Notes under the pieces: model-generated | What the model was told of the DNA's origin: nothing | What the model saw: the letters and a program-made list of their open reading frames with translations, nothing else | The model's database searches: none | Assembly (NCBI GenBank): GCA_963552605.1 | Contig: CAUVKI010000037.1 | Span: forward strand, 1 to 20,085 | DNA length: 20,085 bases | Source: CAUVKI01 sp963552605 | GTDB lineage: Bacteria; Bacillota; Clostridia; Tissierellales; Peptoniphilaceae | Direction of reading: 5' to 3' | Translations under genes and position numbers: made by a program | Part shown: in pieces, positions 13,360-20,085 of the stretch | Position numbering within the stretch: the first letter of the stretch is position 1 | Layout of the letters: the number at the start of each line of letters is the position of its first letter

Positions 13360-14121
13360 TTAGCGAGAACCAATAAGATTTGCAAGAGCGGAAATACCCA
13401 TAACCATCAATACGAATAAAAGAATACCCAAGACAACAGCCACGATAATGGTTATTATCAAATATCGCTTGACATATTGCTTAAGCTCATCTCCCCGAAA
13501 ATAACGATAGAACACGGAGGTTGAACAAACCGGAGCCAAGAACAGAAAAACAATCCAACCGATCCTAAGCGGTACAAACTGGGTAATCCAAGCCAAGATG
13601 CACTTAATAGCCGTCGCAATCATCAGGAAGCTATTGCGCTCATCTTTCATATTCTCATCTCTTCCATAGGGAAAATCAATTCTTCCGGAGATGTACCAAA
13701 GCATAAATTTTTCAATCAGATAACTTATGATCACCCCTAAAATAGCGCCAATAAATCCGCCGAATGCAATTGAACTCTTGTTAAACGAATCTCCCAGATG
13801 TAAAAACACTCCAATTTCCGAAAAAACAATCGAAATTATGACAGTAGCGGCAAAAAGTATCCAAAAGCTTGAAGGAGTTCCCTCCGCCGACCAATGCAAC
13901 AGCCCGTCCAACTTTTCGTTGACAACCGCCGAGATATTTTCATAGAATCCCTCAGGACTGCGTTTGTTTAAATCGTCGAAATCATCTTCAAAAGCTTCCT
14001 CTCCGGGCTGCTCTCTTTCAGAAAAATCTTCAATCCCCTCATATTCATCTGTCCTCATTCCGCAATTCGGACAAAACTTATCCCACTCATTGAGCGTCTC
14101 TGCGCAATTTTTGCAAAGCAT
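13360..14121 (-). CDS. Zinc-ribbon membrane protein
   Basis: A 253-residue protein with an N-terminal zinc ribbon (CKNCAETLNEWDKFCPNCG, two CxxC pairs, residues 3-21), an acidic linker to about residue 90, and about four or five predicted membrane helices (FWILFAATVIISIVFSEIG, FGGFIGAILGVIISYLI, then two near AIKCILAWITQFVPL and IVFLFLAPV, and a last one at IITIIVAVVLGILLFVLMV). The fold resembles many uncharacterised Firmicute zinc_ribbon_2 membrane proteins of unknown role. The ATG at 14121 is preferred over the upstream ATG at 14154 because GGTGG lies just before it and the -10 box (14146-14151) sits between the two. The gene is transcribed divergently from tmcAL and ends at a strong terminator, so it is monocistronic. 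Confidence 0.88.
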   Translation of the reverse strand: MLCKNCAETLNEWDKFCPNCGMRTDEYEGIEDFSEREQPGEEAFEDDFDDLNKRSPEGFYENISAVVNEKLDGLLHWSAEGTPSSFWILFAATVIISIVFSEIGVFLHLGDSFNKSSIAFGGFIGAILGVIISYLIEKFMLWYISGRIDFPYGRDENMKDERNSFLMIATAIKCILAWITQFVPLRIGWIVFLFLAPVCSTSVFYRYFRGDELKQYVKRYLIITIIVAVVLGILLFVLMVMGISALANLIGSR

Positions 14122-14145
14122 TTGACCACCACCTTTCTTTATATC

Positions 14146-14151
14146 ATTATA
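14146..14151 (-). promoter_or_regulatory. -10 box of the zinc-ribbon gene
   Basis: TATAAT on the minus strand lies 24 nt before the chosen ATG. The -35 position, 17 nt further up, reads TTTTTA and is only a weak match. The box supports the downstream start codon. Confidence 0.5.
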
Positions 14152-14196
14152 CACTGAAATTGTATAAATAAAAATTACAAAACTCTAAATTTTTTA

Positions 14197-14229
14197 TATA
14201 ATTGCCGCTCAAAACAGTTCTGCTATAAT
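14197..14229 (+). promoter_or_regulatory. Promoter region of tmcAL
   Basis: Two TATAAT boxes are present. One is at 14197-14202, with a poor -35 (TTACAA, 14175-14180). The other is at 14224-14229, with TTGCCG (14202-14207) 16 nt upstream. The second has the better -35 but would start transcription almost at the ribosome site, so the first may be the working one. Confidence 0.5.
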
Positions 14230-14246
14230 AAAGAGGGGTGAACTTT

Positions 14247-15371
14247 ATGGATATTACAGCAATCATAGCTGAATTTAACCCGTTTCACAACGGACACTCG
14301 GCGTTATTAAAAAAAATAAAAATTGAAAATCCTCAATCAATAATAACTGTGATTATGAGCGGTTCATTTGTGCAGAGGGGTCTTCCCGCAATAATAGACA
14401 AGTGGAGCAGAGCGGAAGCCGCGCTTAAAAACGGTGCGGATTTGATTTTGGAGCTGCCTTATTTTATTTCCGCCTCTCCTGCACGGGATTTTTCCGAAGG
14501 AGCTGTAAGAATTGCAGAATTTTTCGGGGCGAATACTCTTGCATTCGGGAGTGAAACGGGAGATCTTTCGCTGCTCAAAAGGGCTTCTGAAGTTTCACTT
14601 GAGTTTGGCGAAAGACATTCGGAAATTCTTAAAAGAAAACGCCTCGGTTATTCCTACTCGGAGAGTATGCTTGAAATTTTATCCGAAAAGATGCCGACCG
14701 TAATTAAGGGGTCAAATGATATCTTGGCTATTGAATACATTCGCACCATATTATTGAATGATTTTAAAATCAAACCTGTGGCAATAAAAAGAGAAGAAGA
14801 GAAAAATTATCTCTCGGCATCTTCAATCAGAGAAAAAATATTATCCTATGATTTTTTTTCCGTTAAAAAAAATCTTCCGGAAAATTCTCTTAAAGCCATA
14901 AAAAAATATTCCCGCTTTCCCACCTTGGAATATTATTTTCCTAATCTTATTTATCTTATAACCGCAACTCCAAAGGAAAAACTCTATGAAATTTACACGG
15001 CAAGAGACGATTTGGTAAATTCCGTTTCCAAAGCAAGAAAAAATTTTTCATCTGTTCCCGAAATTATTGCAGCGGCAAATAAAAAAAATCGCAGCGTATC
15101 AATGCTTTGTCGTTTCTTTCTAAATCTTCTCATAGGGCTTACCAAAGAAAAAGCCAAAATGCTCAAAGGTGAAGAAGTCGTCTTTCGTGTGCTTGGAGCA
15201 AACAAAAAGGGATTTATGGCACTTAAGAATAAAAATGCCGTGGTTAAATTCAAAAATAAAAATTCCAAAGTGCTTGAGCTTGAAAAACTTGCAACCGATC
15301 TCTATTACCTTGCCGTTGACGGCTCAATAAATCGGGATTTAACAACCTCTCCGATAATAATTGATGCTTAG
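14247..15371 (+). CDS. tmcAL: tRNA(Met) cytidine acetate ligase TmcAL
   Basis: This enzyme (formerly the YlbM/UPF0348 family) uses ATP and acetate to make N4-acetylcytidine at the wobble position of elongator tRNA-Met. The nucleotidyltransferase-like N-terminus is clear: ITAIIAEFNPFHNGHSALL with the HxGH motif at residues 15-18, then MSGSFVQRGLPAIIDKWSRA and GADLILELPYFISASPARDF. A conserved KGSNDILAIEYI follows at about residue 155. The 374-residue product is slightly shorter than the usual 390-415. The ATG at 14247 is chosen because AGAGGGG is well placed; a GTG at 14238 lies inside that ribosome site. It is divergent from the zinc-ribbon gene. There is no obvious terminator between it and the receptor gene downstream. 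Confidence 0.93.
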   Translation: MDITAIIAEFNPFHNGHSALLKKIKIENPQSIITVIMSGSFVQRGLPAIIDKWSRAEAALKNGADLILELPYFISASPARDFSEGAVRIAEFFGANTLAFGSETGDLSLLKRASEVSLEFGERHSEILKRKRLGYSYSESMLEILSEKMPTVIKGSNDILAIEYIRTILLNDFKIKPVAIKREEEKNYLSASSIREKILSYDFFSVKKNLPENSLKAIKKYSRFPTLEYYFPNLIYLITATPKEKLYEIYTARDDLVNSVSKARKNFSSVPEIIAAANKKNRSVSMLCRFFLNLLIGLTKEKAKMLKGEEVVFRVLGANKKGFMALKNKNAVVKFKNKNSKVLELEKLATDLYYLAVDGSINRDLTTSPIIIDA

Positions 15372-15456
15372 AATATTTGAGATTATACGCTTAAAAAGTT
15401 TTTTCTTTATAGCTGCTTAATACAAAAAAATGCTCGGAAATTTTCAGATTCTGTGC

Positions 15457-15477
15457 TATTATAATCAACGATATAAT
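15457..15477 (+). promoter_or_regulatory. Candidate -10 boxes for the chemoreceptor gene
   Basis: TATTAT/TATAAT (15457-15465, with an upstream TGC) and a second TATAAT (15472-15477) lie in the 132-nt gap before the receptor. No good -35 accompanies either, and no clear flagellar sigma-D box (TAAA-N15-CCGATAT) is present; the closest is CGATAT at 15469-15474. Confidence 0.35.
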
Positions 15478-15503
15478 AAATACATAAACTTTAAGGAGGA
15501 AAA

Positions 15504-17540
15504 TTGACGAAGATGAAAAAAAAGAGAGAGAAATTCCGATCGATAAGAACTCAGCTTTCTATATCAATCGGAACTATGATGTTGGTTGTGGGACTGAGTA
15601 TTCTCCTCGTAGGAGCGACACTTACCCAGTTGGCGTTTAAGAAACAGATTTATGACGACATCTCAATTATTACAAAGCTTGCCGCAGATCGAATAGATTC
15701 GGATATTAGGGCTGCGGAGGATCAGGTTGCTGAACTTGCAGGTAATTTTCCGATGAACGAGAAAGCGAGTAAAGCGATAATTTCGGAATATTACCAAAAG
15801 AGAGCTGAAGATATGGGTTTTGAATTATTTTTTGTGGTGGACAAAAACGGAAAAGGAAAAAATCTCACTTCTTCCGCAGAAACTTTTAACGACCTCTCGG
15901 GCAGCGAGTTTTTCAAGCAGGCAATTCAAGGCAATGTTTACACCACAAGTCTGATTAAAGACGATATTAGCGGAAAGAAAATTTTTGTCATAGCTTCTCC
16001 CTACTACAAGGGCGAAAGTATTGCCGGAGTTTTTGCCGGCGTGAAAGATATTTCTTTTATAAGCAATTCGTGCAAGAATTTCAAATGGAAGGATTCGGGA
16101 ATTCTTTCCGTCTACGACAAAAATTCTCAGATTATAGGGCACACCAGAGGCGAGATAGTTGCTTCCGATTTAAATCTTCTTGAAAAAGCCAAGTCCGACA
16201 GCTCATATAAAGAAGTTGCAAAATATTGGAAGGAAAAAGTTATGAAGAGCGAATCGGGAGTCGGAGATTATTTTTTTACGGGAGATCAAAAATATGCCGG
16301 CTTTTATAACATTAAGGGAAGAGATATGTCGGTTTTGGTTTCCATAAACAAGTCCGAAGTGAAATCGGGTCTTACGAAGTTTATGGCGGTGATAATTATA
16401 ACCGTACTTACGATTTTGGTTATATCCGTTCTTTTGATTTATTTCGTGCTGGCAAAAATTATTGCGCTCGGCTTTATAAATGTTGAGCATGATATTTCAA
16501 AAGTTTCGCAATACAATCTCACGGCTCCGCCATCAAAGGATTATTCTTATAGAAATGACGAATTGGGAGATATACACAGCTCTATAACGGCACTTAAGGC
16601 TAATCTTTCAACATTGGTGAGTCATATTAAAAACTCCTCAAATGCCCTTGAGGACAAGGCTCAGGATTTTTCTCAAAACTGCGAAAAGGCAACCGGTATT
16701 TCTCAGGAGATGTCAAGCGGTATTGATGAAATTGCACAAGGGGCGACTTCGTCCGCTGAAGATACGCAAAACGGCGTAATACAAGTACAGCTCATAAATG
16801 AACTCCTTGATAAGAACCGTCAGGATTTTGAGGCTTTGGCTCATTCGTCGGAAGAAACTGAGCGTCTTAAAAATGACGGTGTTGAAAAGATGAGAGCGCT
16901 TTTGGAGTCAACCAAGAAAAATCAGAAGATCTCGGAAGATATACAAGTTGCAATGAGTGAAACTCAAAAGAGCGTTGATGAAATAAAGACGGCAGGTGAA
17001 ATGATTCAATCCATTGCCGACCAGACAAATCTTTTGGCTCTCAATGCGGCGATTGAAGCTGCCAGAGCGGGAGATGCGGGCTTGGGCTTTGCCGTGGTTG
17101 CGGAGGAAGTAAGAAAGCTTGCAGAAAATTCCGCATCTTTCACAAAACAAATCAATCAGTCCGTAGCGGAACTTCTTAAACGCACCTCATATGCCATAGA
17201 AAAGATTAAAGAGTCTTCCGACATAGTCGATGAACAGTCCCATAATGTAGGAGATATGGAAGAAAAATTTGATGGCATAACGGAAGCTGTTGGAAAATTG
17301 CAAATAGCTTTGGAGAATGTAGTTGAATCGAACGAAAAGATAGGGGACGCTCAAAACACTTTAACTTCGATTATGGAGAACGCTTCGGCACTCTCCGAAG
17401 AAAATGCCGCCCTCACCGAGCAAATAGCCGCATCAAGTATGACCCAAAACGCTTCTTTTGAGCATATCCTAAGAGAGAGTAAAAAACTTTCCGAACTCTC
17501 AAGTGAACTCAGACAGCTTACAGAAAAATTTATCATCTAA
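15504..17540 (+). CDS. Methyl-accepting chemotaxis protein (transmembrane chemoreceptor)
   Basis: A 678-residue chemoreceptor that senses an external ligand and controls CheA through CheW. Order: first membrane helix (about 15-40, IGTMMLVVGLSILLVGATL), an extracellular Cache-type sensor (about 45-285, with FFVVDKNGK and VFVIASPYYKGESIAGVFAG-like strands), second membrane helix (about 293-316, VIIITVLTILVISVLLIYF), a HAMP linker, then the cytoplasmic coiled coil. The hairpin tip is the canonical IADQTNLLALNAAIEAARAG followed by FAVVAEEVRKLAENS (about 504-545). The ligand is not evident. The start is read as TTG at 15504, 4 nt after AAGGAGG; an ATG at 15513 would be 13 nt away and could also serve. 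It seems to be an orphan receptor, since no che or flagellar gene is in the window. A strong terminator follows. Confidence 0.96.
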   Translation: MTKMKKKREKFRSIRTQLSISIGTMMLVVGLSILLVGATLTQLAFKKQIYDDISIITKLAADRIDSDIRAAEDQVAELAGNFPMNEKASKAIISEYYQKRAEDMGFELFFVVDKNGKGKNLTSSAETFNDLSGSEFFKQAIQGNVYTTSLIKDDISGKKIFVIASPYYKGESIAGVFAGVKDISFISNSCKNFKWKDSGILSVYDKNSQIIGHTRGEIVASDLNLLEKAKSDSSYKEVAKYWKEKVMKSESGVGDYFFTGDQKYAGFYNIKGRDMSVLVSINKSEVKSGLTKFMAVIIITVLTILVISVLLIYFVLAKIIALGFINVEHDISKVSQYNLTAPPSKDYSYRNDELGDIHSSITALKANLSTLVSHIKNSSNALEDKAQDFSQNCEKATGISQEMSSGIDEIAQGATSSAEDTQNGVIQVQLINELLDKNRQDFEALAHSSEETERLKNDGVEKMRALLESTKKNQKISEDIQVAMSETQKSVDEIKTAGEMIQSIADQTNLLALNAAIEAARAGDAGLGFAVVAEEVRKLAENSASFTKQINQSVAELLKRTSYAIEKIKESSDIVDEQSHNVGDMEEKFDGITEAVGKLQIALENVVESNEKIGDAQNTLTSIMENASALSEENAALTEQIAASSMTQNASFEHILRESKKLSELSSELRQLTEKFII

Positions 17541-17543
17541 ATC

Positions 17544-17579
17544 AAAAAACCTTATGCCAAATTCAGCATAAGGTTTTTT
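17544..17579. terminator. Bidirectional intrinsic terminator
   Basis: AAAAAACCTTATGC (17544-17557) and GCATAAGGTTTTTT (17566-17579) form a perfect 14-bp stem with an 8-nt loop and a T-run on either strand. It starts 3 nt after the chemoreceptor stop. It also blocks transcription arriving from the right. Confidence 0.93.
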
Positions 17580-17708
17580 ATTGCACATCTTCAACCAAAT
17601 ATCATAATTATACTAAAATTCTATAAACTTGTCGCAAAAAAGTCGCAAACGCGCCCCTTTTTCTCTAGGCTGCCTGTAAAGCTTTTCCTTTTCCGCTTTG
17701 GCTTTATC

Positions 17709-17903
17709 TTATCTCATCTTAACTGCTTTTATATCCCTCTCCTGCATAGGTATGGCGTGAGTGGGACACTTTTGAGAGCACATACCGAAAGAGACGCATA
17801 TGTTATAATCAATCTTAGCCAGATTGTTCTCCACCTTAATTGCCTGTTTGGAGCAGATTCTTGCACAGACACTGCACGCTATAATTTTATAAAAACCATT
17901 CAC
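17709..17903 (-). pseudogene. Decayed RnfB-like ferredoxin-domain remnant
   Basis: The 64-residue frame reads like the last two [4Fe-4S] motifs of RnfB or a similar 2[4Fe-4S] ferredoxin: ACSVCARICSKQAIKV, ENNLAKIDYNICVSFGMC, SQKCPTHAI. The linker ENNLA-IDY is especially typical of RnfB. Each cluster has lost a cysteine. In the first, the position expected to be Cys is Ile7, leaving C10, C13 and C17. In the second, the CxxC partner is Phe39, leaving C36, C42 and C46. An in-frame TGA lies directly before the ATG, there is no ribosome site, and the rest of the protein is absent. It is a relic whose 5' part was removed, and the ABC exporter gene begins its accessory block just 18 nt away. The interval 17580-17708 otherwise holds only GTCGCAAA repeats. 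Confidence 0.6.
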
Positions 17904-17921
17904 CTAAATTAATTATAAATT

Positions 17922-19655
17922 TTAGTCTGTTTTATTATTAAACAACTGACGATAAGAAGAATAAGTACTCATCATTTCTGTATGAGTGCCTTGTTTACAA
18001 TTCTTACCGTCTTGCAAATACATTATCTTTCTAATTTCCCTAATCCATGTTAAATTATGAGTTGCGACCATAATTACATGATCTTTAGATAATTCTTTCA
18101 ATACCGAAAGCATATGAATAGACGAAGAGTAGTCTAAATGAGTGGTTGGTTCATCAAATAATAAGATTGATGCACCTTTCAGTATTCCTCTTCCTAGTGC
18201 TAACAAATGTCGTTGTCCACCGGATAAAAGAGAACCACCATCTCCAACTACTGTTTGAAAACCGTAGGGCAGATTTTCAATAAATGGCAGTGCACCTATG
18301 ACTCTACACACCGCTATAACATTATCTTTGGTAATATTTTCTGCAGAAAAAACTAAATTATTGTATACGGTATCATGAAACAAAAAGACATCTTGTGGAA
18401 TATACGCAACTGTTTTTCGTGTAATATTTCTTTTTGCATTATCCATATGGGTATCGTTAAAAAATATATCTCCTTTGTCTGAAAAATATAATCCATTCAA
18501 CAGACGAAATAGTGTTGTTTTTCCGATGCCATTAGCCCCAACCACAGCAGTGATATCTCCTGATGAAACTTTAAAATCAATACCCTGAAAAACAAACTTA
18601 TTAGAATCATATGCAAAATGAATATTTTTAGCTGAAATCACTAAAGGTAAACTAAAATCAATATGTGAAGAATTTTTAATTTTTTCTCCATCAAATTCAT
18701 TATGAAAAATAATCTTTTCATATCTTTCAATCGAAACTAATGTTGTTTGCCAATCTGAAACACCCTGAAAAATTTCATAAATAGAACGATTAAACATATC
18801 GGAGTATAATAAAAAAGACATAAAAAATCCTACTGATATCATGCTTTGTAACATCATATTTCCTCCTACTATGTAAACCAATATGTTTGTCAAAAAACCT
18901 ATTGATGTCATAAAAAGCCCAGATTTTGCAGATAGTGTTTGATGACATAAAGTTTTTTCAAATAAATCTTCTTGAAGTTTTTTTTGTTTTCCTATCATTT
19001 TATTTTCTTGCAGAGCAGATTTGATTTCAAAAAATCCTGCAATTGTATCTTGTAAAAACGTCATATATATATCCATTTGATTCATAATACCAAATTCCAT
19101 TTTTTTTAATTTTGGTAAGATGATCTTGTTAATGAATAGAGTGATAGGTGCTGAAAGAAATGCAAAAATTGACAACATAGGAGATAGATAAAACATAAAG
19201 CATAAAGAGATAATGCCAGTTATAACTACTTCCAATCCATCACGAATAAATCGAAGAAAAAAAGAACCGATTTTTGAGGCATCCATTTGTAAAAGTGTTA
19301 TATAATCTCCTTTCTCATGTGCAAGAAAATGTTTTGATTGCAAATAAACTAGGTTTCCATATATCATGTTTTTTATATCAGCAGATATTTTACCATTTAC
19401 CATATTAGATAAATATGTGTACAAGTAACTTAAAGCCAAATTTACAAAAAATAAAGAAATCATAGCAACAACTAAAACAAAAAAATGTTCAGCACGATTT
19501 GCTATTACGGCATTTATAAGTTGCCCCGTGAAAAAAGGGTTAATCAATTCTAGCAATTTAGATATAACTGATATAATAATAATAATTACAATATTTTTTT
19601 TGTATGGAAGAGCAGTTTTTTTTGTATATGAAAAAAATTTTTTATATTGCAACAT
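17922..19655 (-). CDS. ABC exporter (fused membrane and ATPase domains), likely peptide exporter
   Basis: A 577-residue half-transporter of the ABC-B exporter type. The six-helix membrane domain covers about 1-325. The ATPase domain shows VVGANGIGKTTL (Walker A, about 370), YIPQDV (Q-loop), LLSGGQRHLLALGRG (signature, about 476), ILLFDEPTTHLD (Walker B and D-loop, about 498) and MVATHNL (H-loop, about 530), so it should be active. There is no N-terminal C39 peptidase, so it would not itself cut a double-glycine leader. It lies 133 nt downstream of, and in the same direction as, a ten-cysteine small peptide gene, which makes that peptide (or its modified form) the likely cargo. This is inference; self-immunity export is also possible. 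The DNA is visibly more AT-rich than the kamA-chemoreceptor block, suggesting lateral transfer. The start follows AAAGGA by about 10 nt. Confidence 0.9.
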   Translation of the reverse strand: MLQYKKFFSYTKKTALPYKKNIVIIIIISVISKLLELINPFFTGQLINAVIANRAEHFFVLVVAMISLFFVNLALSYLYTYLSNMVNGKISADIKNMIYGNLVYLQSKHFLAHEKGDYITLLQMDASKIGSFFLRFIRDGLEVVITGIISLCFMFYLSPMLSIFAFLSAPITLFINKIILPKLKKMEFGIMNQMDIYMTFLQDTIAGFFEIKSALQENKMIGKQKKLQEDLFEKTLCHQTLSAKSGLFMTSIGFLTNILVYIVGGNMMLQSMISVGFFMSFLLYSDMFNRSIYEIFQGVSDWQTTLVSIERYEKIIFHNEFDGEKIKNSSHIDFSLPLVISAKNIHFAYDSNKFVFQGIDFKVSSGDITAVVGANGIGKTTLFRLLNGLYFSDKGDIFFNDTHMDNAKRNITRKTVAYIPQDVFLFHDTVYNNLVFSAENITKDNVIAVCRVIGALPFIENLPYGFQTVVGDGGSLLSGGQRHLLALGRGILKGASILLFDEPTTHLDYSSSIHMLSVLKELSKDHVIMVATHNLTWIREIRKIMYLQDGKNCKQGTHTEMMSTYSSYRQLFNNKTD

Positions 19656-19689
19656 TATTTAACGTTCCTTTCTATATATTTATGAAATA

Positions 19690-19781
19690 AAAAGAAGTCG
19701 CAAAAAACACCATTATGAGGGGCTATCAATACACTCTTACGAAATTGAATCCTCATAAAAAGATCTTTCGCGACTTCTTTT
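19690..19781. repeat. Long nested inverted repeat between peptide and exporter genes
   Basis: AAAAGAAGTCGC (19690-19701) is perfectly complementary to GCGACTTCTTTT (19770-19781). Inside, TATGAGG (19714-19720) pairs with CCTCATA (19751-19757). On the minus strand the outer stem ends in TTCTTTTTATTT, like an intrinsic terminator. It starts 7 nt after the peptide stop and ends before the exporter ribosome site. It may be a leaky terminator that lets much more peptide than exporter mRNA be made. A miniature mobile element with 12-bp terminal repeats is the alternative. Confidence 0.7.
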
Positions 19782-19788
19782 GTAGGTA

Positions 19789-19989
19789 CTAATGATGCGC
19801 TAGTGTGAAAAAATAGCATCGTGGAGAATTGCAACTATTTTCTTCACAGTTCCCAGTGCACTTCCCAGAACAGCTTCCTGTGCAATTGTTAGCACAATGA
19901 AACCAGCATGCACCACATGCACATGCACCGTTTAGACCGGTTTCAGGCTTTTGTCCTCCATTTTGAGGATTTTGAAAGCTCAAATACAT
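19789..19989 (-). CDS. Cysteine-rich RiPP precursor-like peptide with CXXX repeats
   Basis: A 66-residue peptide. The first 22 residues are free of cysteine (MYLSFQNPQNGGQKPETGLN) and contain a GG at 11-12. The rest holds ten cysteines, at 23, 25, 28, 32, 36, 40, 44, 48, 53 and 58. Six of them (28-48) are spaced exactly every fourth residue, filled mainly by small polar residues (TGS, SGK, TGN). The tail is aromatic and ends in two histidines. This leader-plus-Cys-ladder design is that of radical-SAM-modified peptides with thioether links (CXXX-repeat, Clo7bot or ranthipeptide-like). No exact family is claimed. A near-perfect AAAGGAGGTG ribosome site lies just before the ATG, implying high expression. 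The exporter gene follows after a terminator-like repeat. A metal-binding (metallothionein-like) peptide is the main alternative. Confidence 0.8.
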   Translation of the reverse strand: MYLSFQNPQNGGQKPETGLNGACACGACWFHCANNCTGSCSGKCTGNCEENSCNSPRCYFFTLAHH

Positions 19990-19995
19990 CTATTT

Positions 19996-20085
19996 TCACC
20001 TCCTTTCATAAGCACAAACCAAAGGAATAATTTCTACTCGGTAATTTCTCTTTTGGAAAACAGAAACACCGTAGCAATTATGAAG
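19996..20085 (-). CDS. C-terminus of an upstream gene running off the window
   Basis: On the minus strand one frame is open from the window edge for 29 codons and ends at a TGA (19996-19998). The other two frames have early stops. The tail reads NCYGVSVFQKRNYRVEIIPL then VCAYERR. The stop codon lies inside the AGGAGGTG ribosome site of the cysteine-rich peptide, so the two genes would be translationally coupled. The family cannot be told from 29 residues. In this context a peptide-modifying enzyme is a reasonable guess, but short open frames also occur by chance. Confidence 0.4.
   Translation of the reverse strand, partial: LHNCYGVSVFQKRNYRVEIIPLVCAYERR

Noticed and set aside
15457..15477. 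Flagellar sigma-D promoter for the chemoreceptor
   Set aside because: Only a partial CGATAT match is present and no TAAA box sits at the right distance.

Overview
The window looks like a chromosomal segment of a low-GC anaerobic Firmicute, probably a clostridial, Tissierellia or Peptoniphilaceae-type amino-acid fermenter. The evidence is AT-rich DNA, strong AGGAGG ribosome-binding sites, lysine 2,3-aminomutase, a decayed Rnf-type ferredoxin fragment and Firmicute-type pyruvate kinase and ComEC. No rRNA, tRNA or CRISPR array was seen.

Region 1-2980 is an accessory graveyard. It holds an IS630-like remnant, a DUF1722 (YbgA-like) gene overlapping a truncated TIGR02328-type (pyrimidine-dimer-glycosylase-like) gene, a MobA/MobL relaxase remnant joined to an ISAs1 transposase remnant, a GNAT acetyltransferase with its own terminator, and a possible mobilization-protein tail.

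Region 2979-4798 is a lysine-catabolism unit on the minus strand. It runs from a promoter through a compact lysine-riboswitch-like RNA and an intrinsic terminator to kamA. The terminator shares sequence with the 3' end of the aptamer, which suggests an ON switch induced by lysine. A short stretch in the leader resembles 3-aminobutyryl-CoA ammonia lyase.

Region 4799-13235 is a tight minus-strand operon: SNF2/SWIM helicase, pfkA, pyk, a small membrane protein and comEC. Its junctions are ATGA overlaps or a 1-nt gap, and a promoter precedes the helicase. Upstream are a zinc-ribbon membrane protein with its own terminator, then divergent tmcAL, and then a methyl-accepting chemotaxis receptor closed by a strong hairpin terminator.

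Region 17580-20085 is again accessory. A decayed RnfB-like fragment abuts an AT-rich ABC exporter gene. Upstream of the exporter gene lies a 66-residue peptide with ten cysteines, six of them in an exact CXXX ladder, and a large inverted repeat separates the two. The peptide gene overlaps the end of another gene that runs off the window. This is best read as the edge of a cysteine-rich RiPP (ribosomally made, modified peptide) cassette, and it is the most interesting system here. Its modifying enzyme, if there is one, should lie just beyond the right edge.
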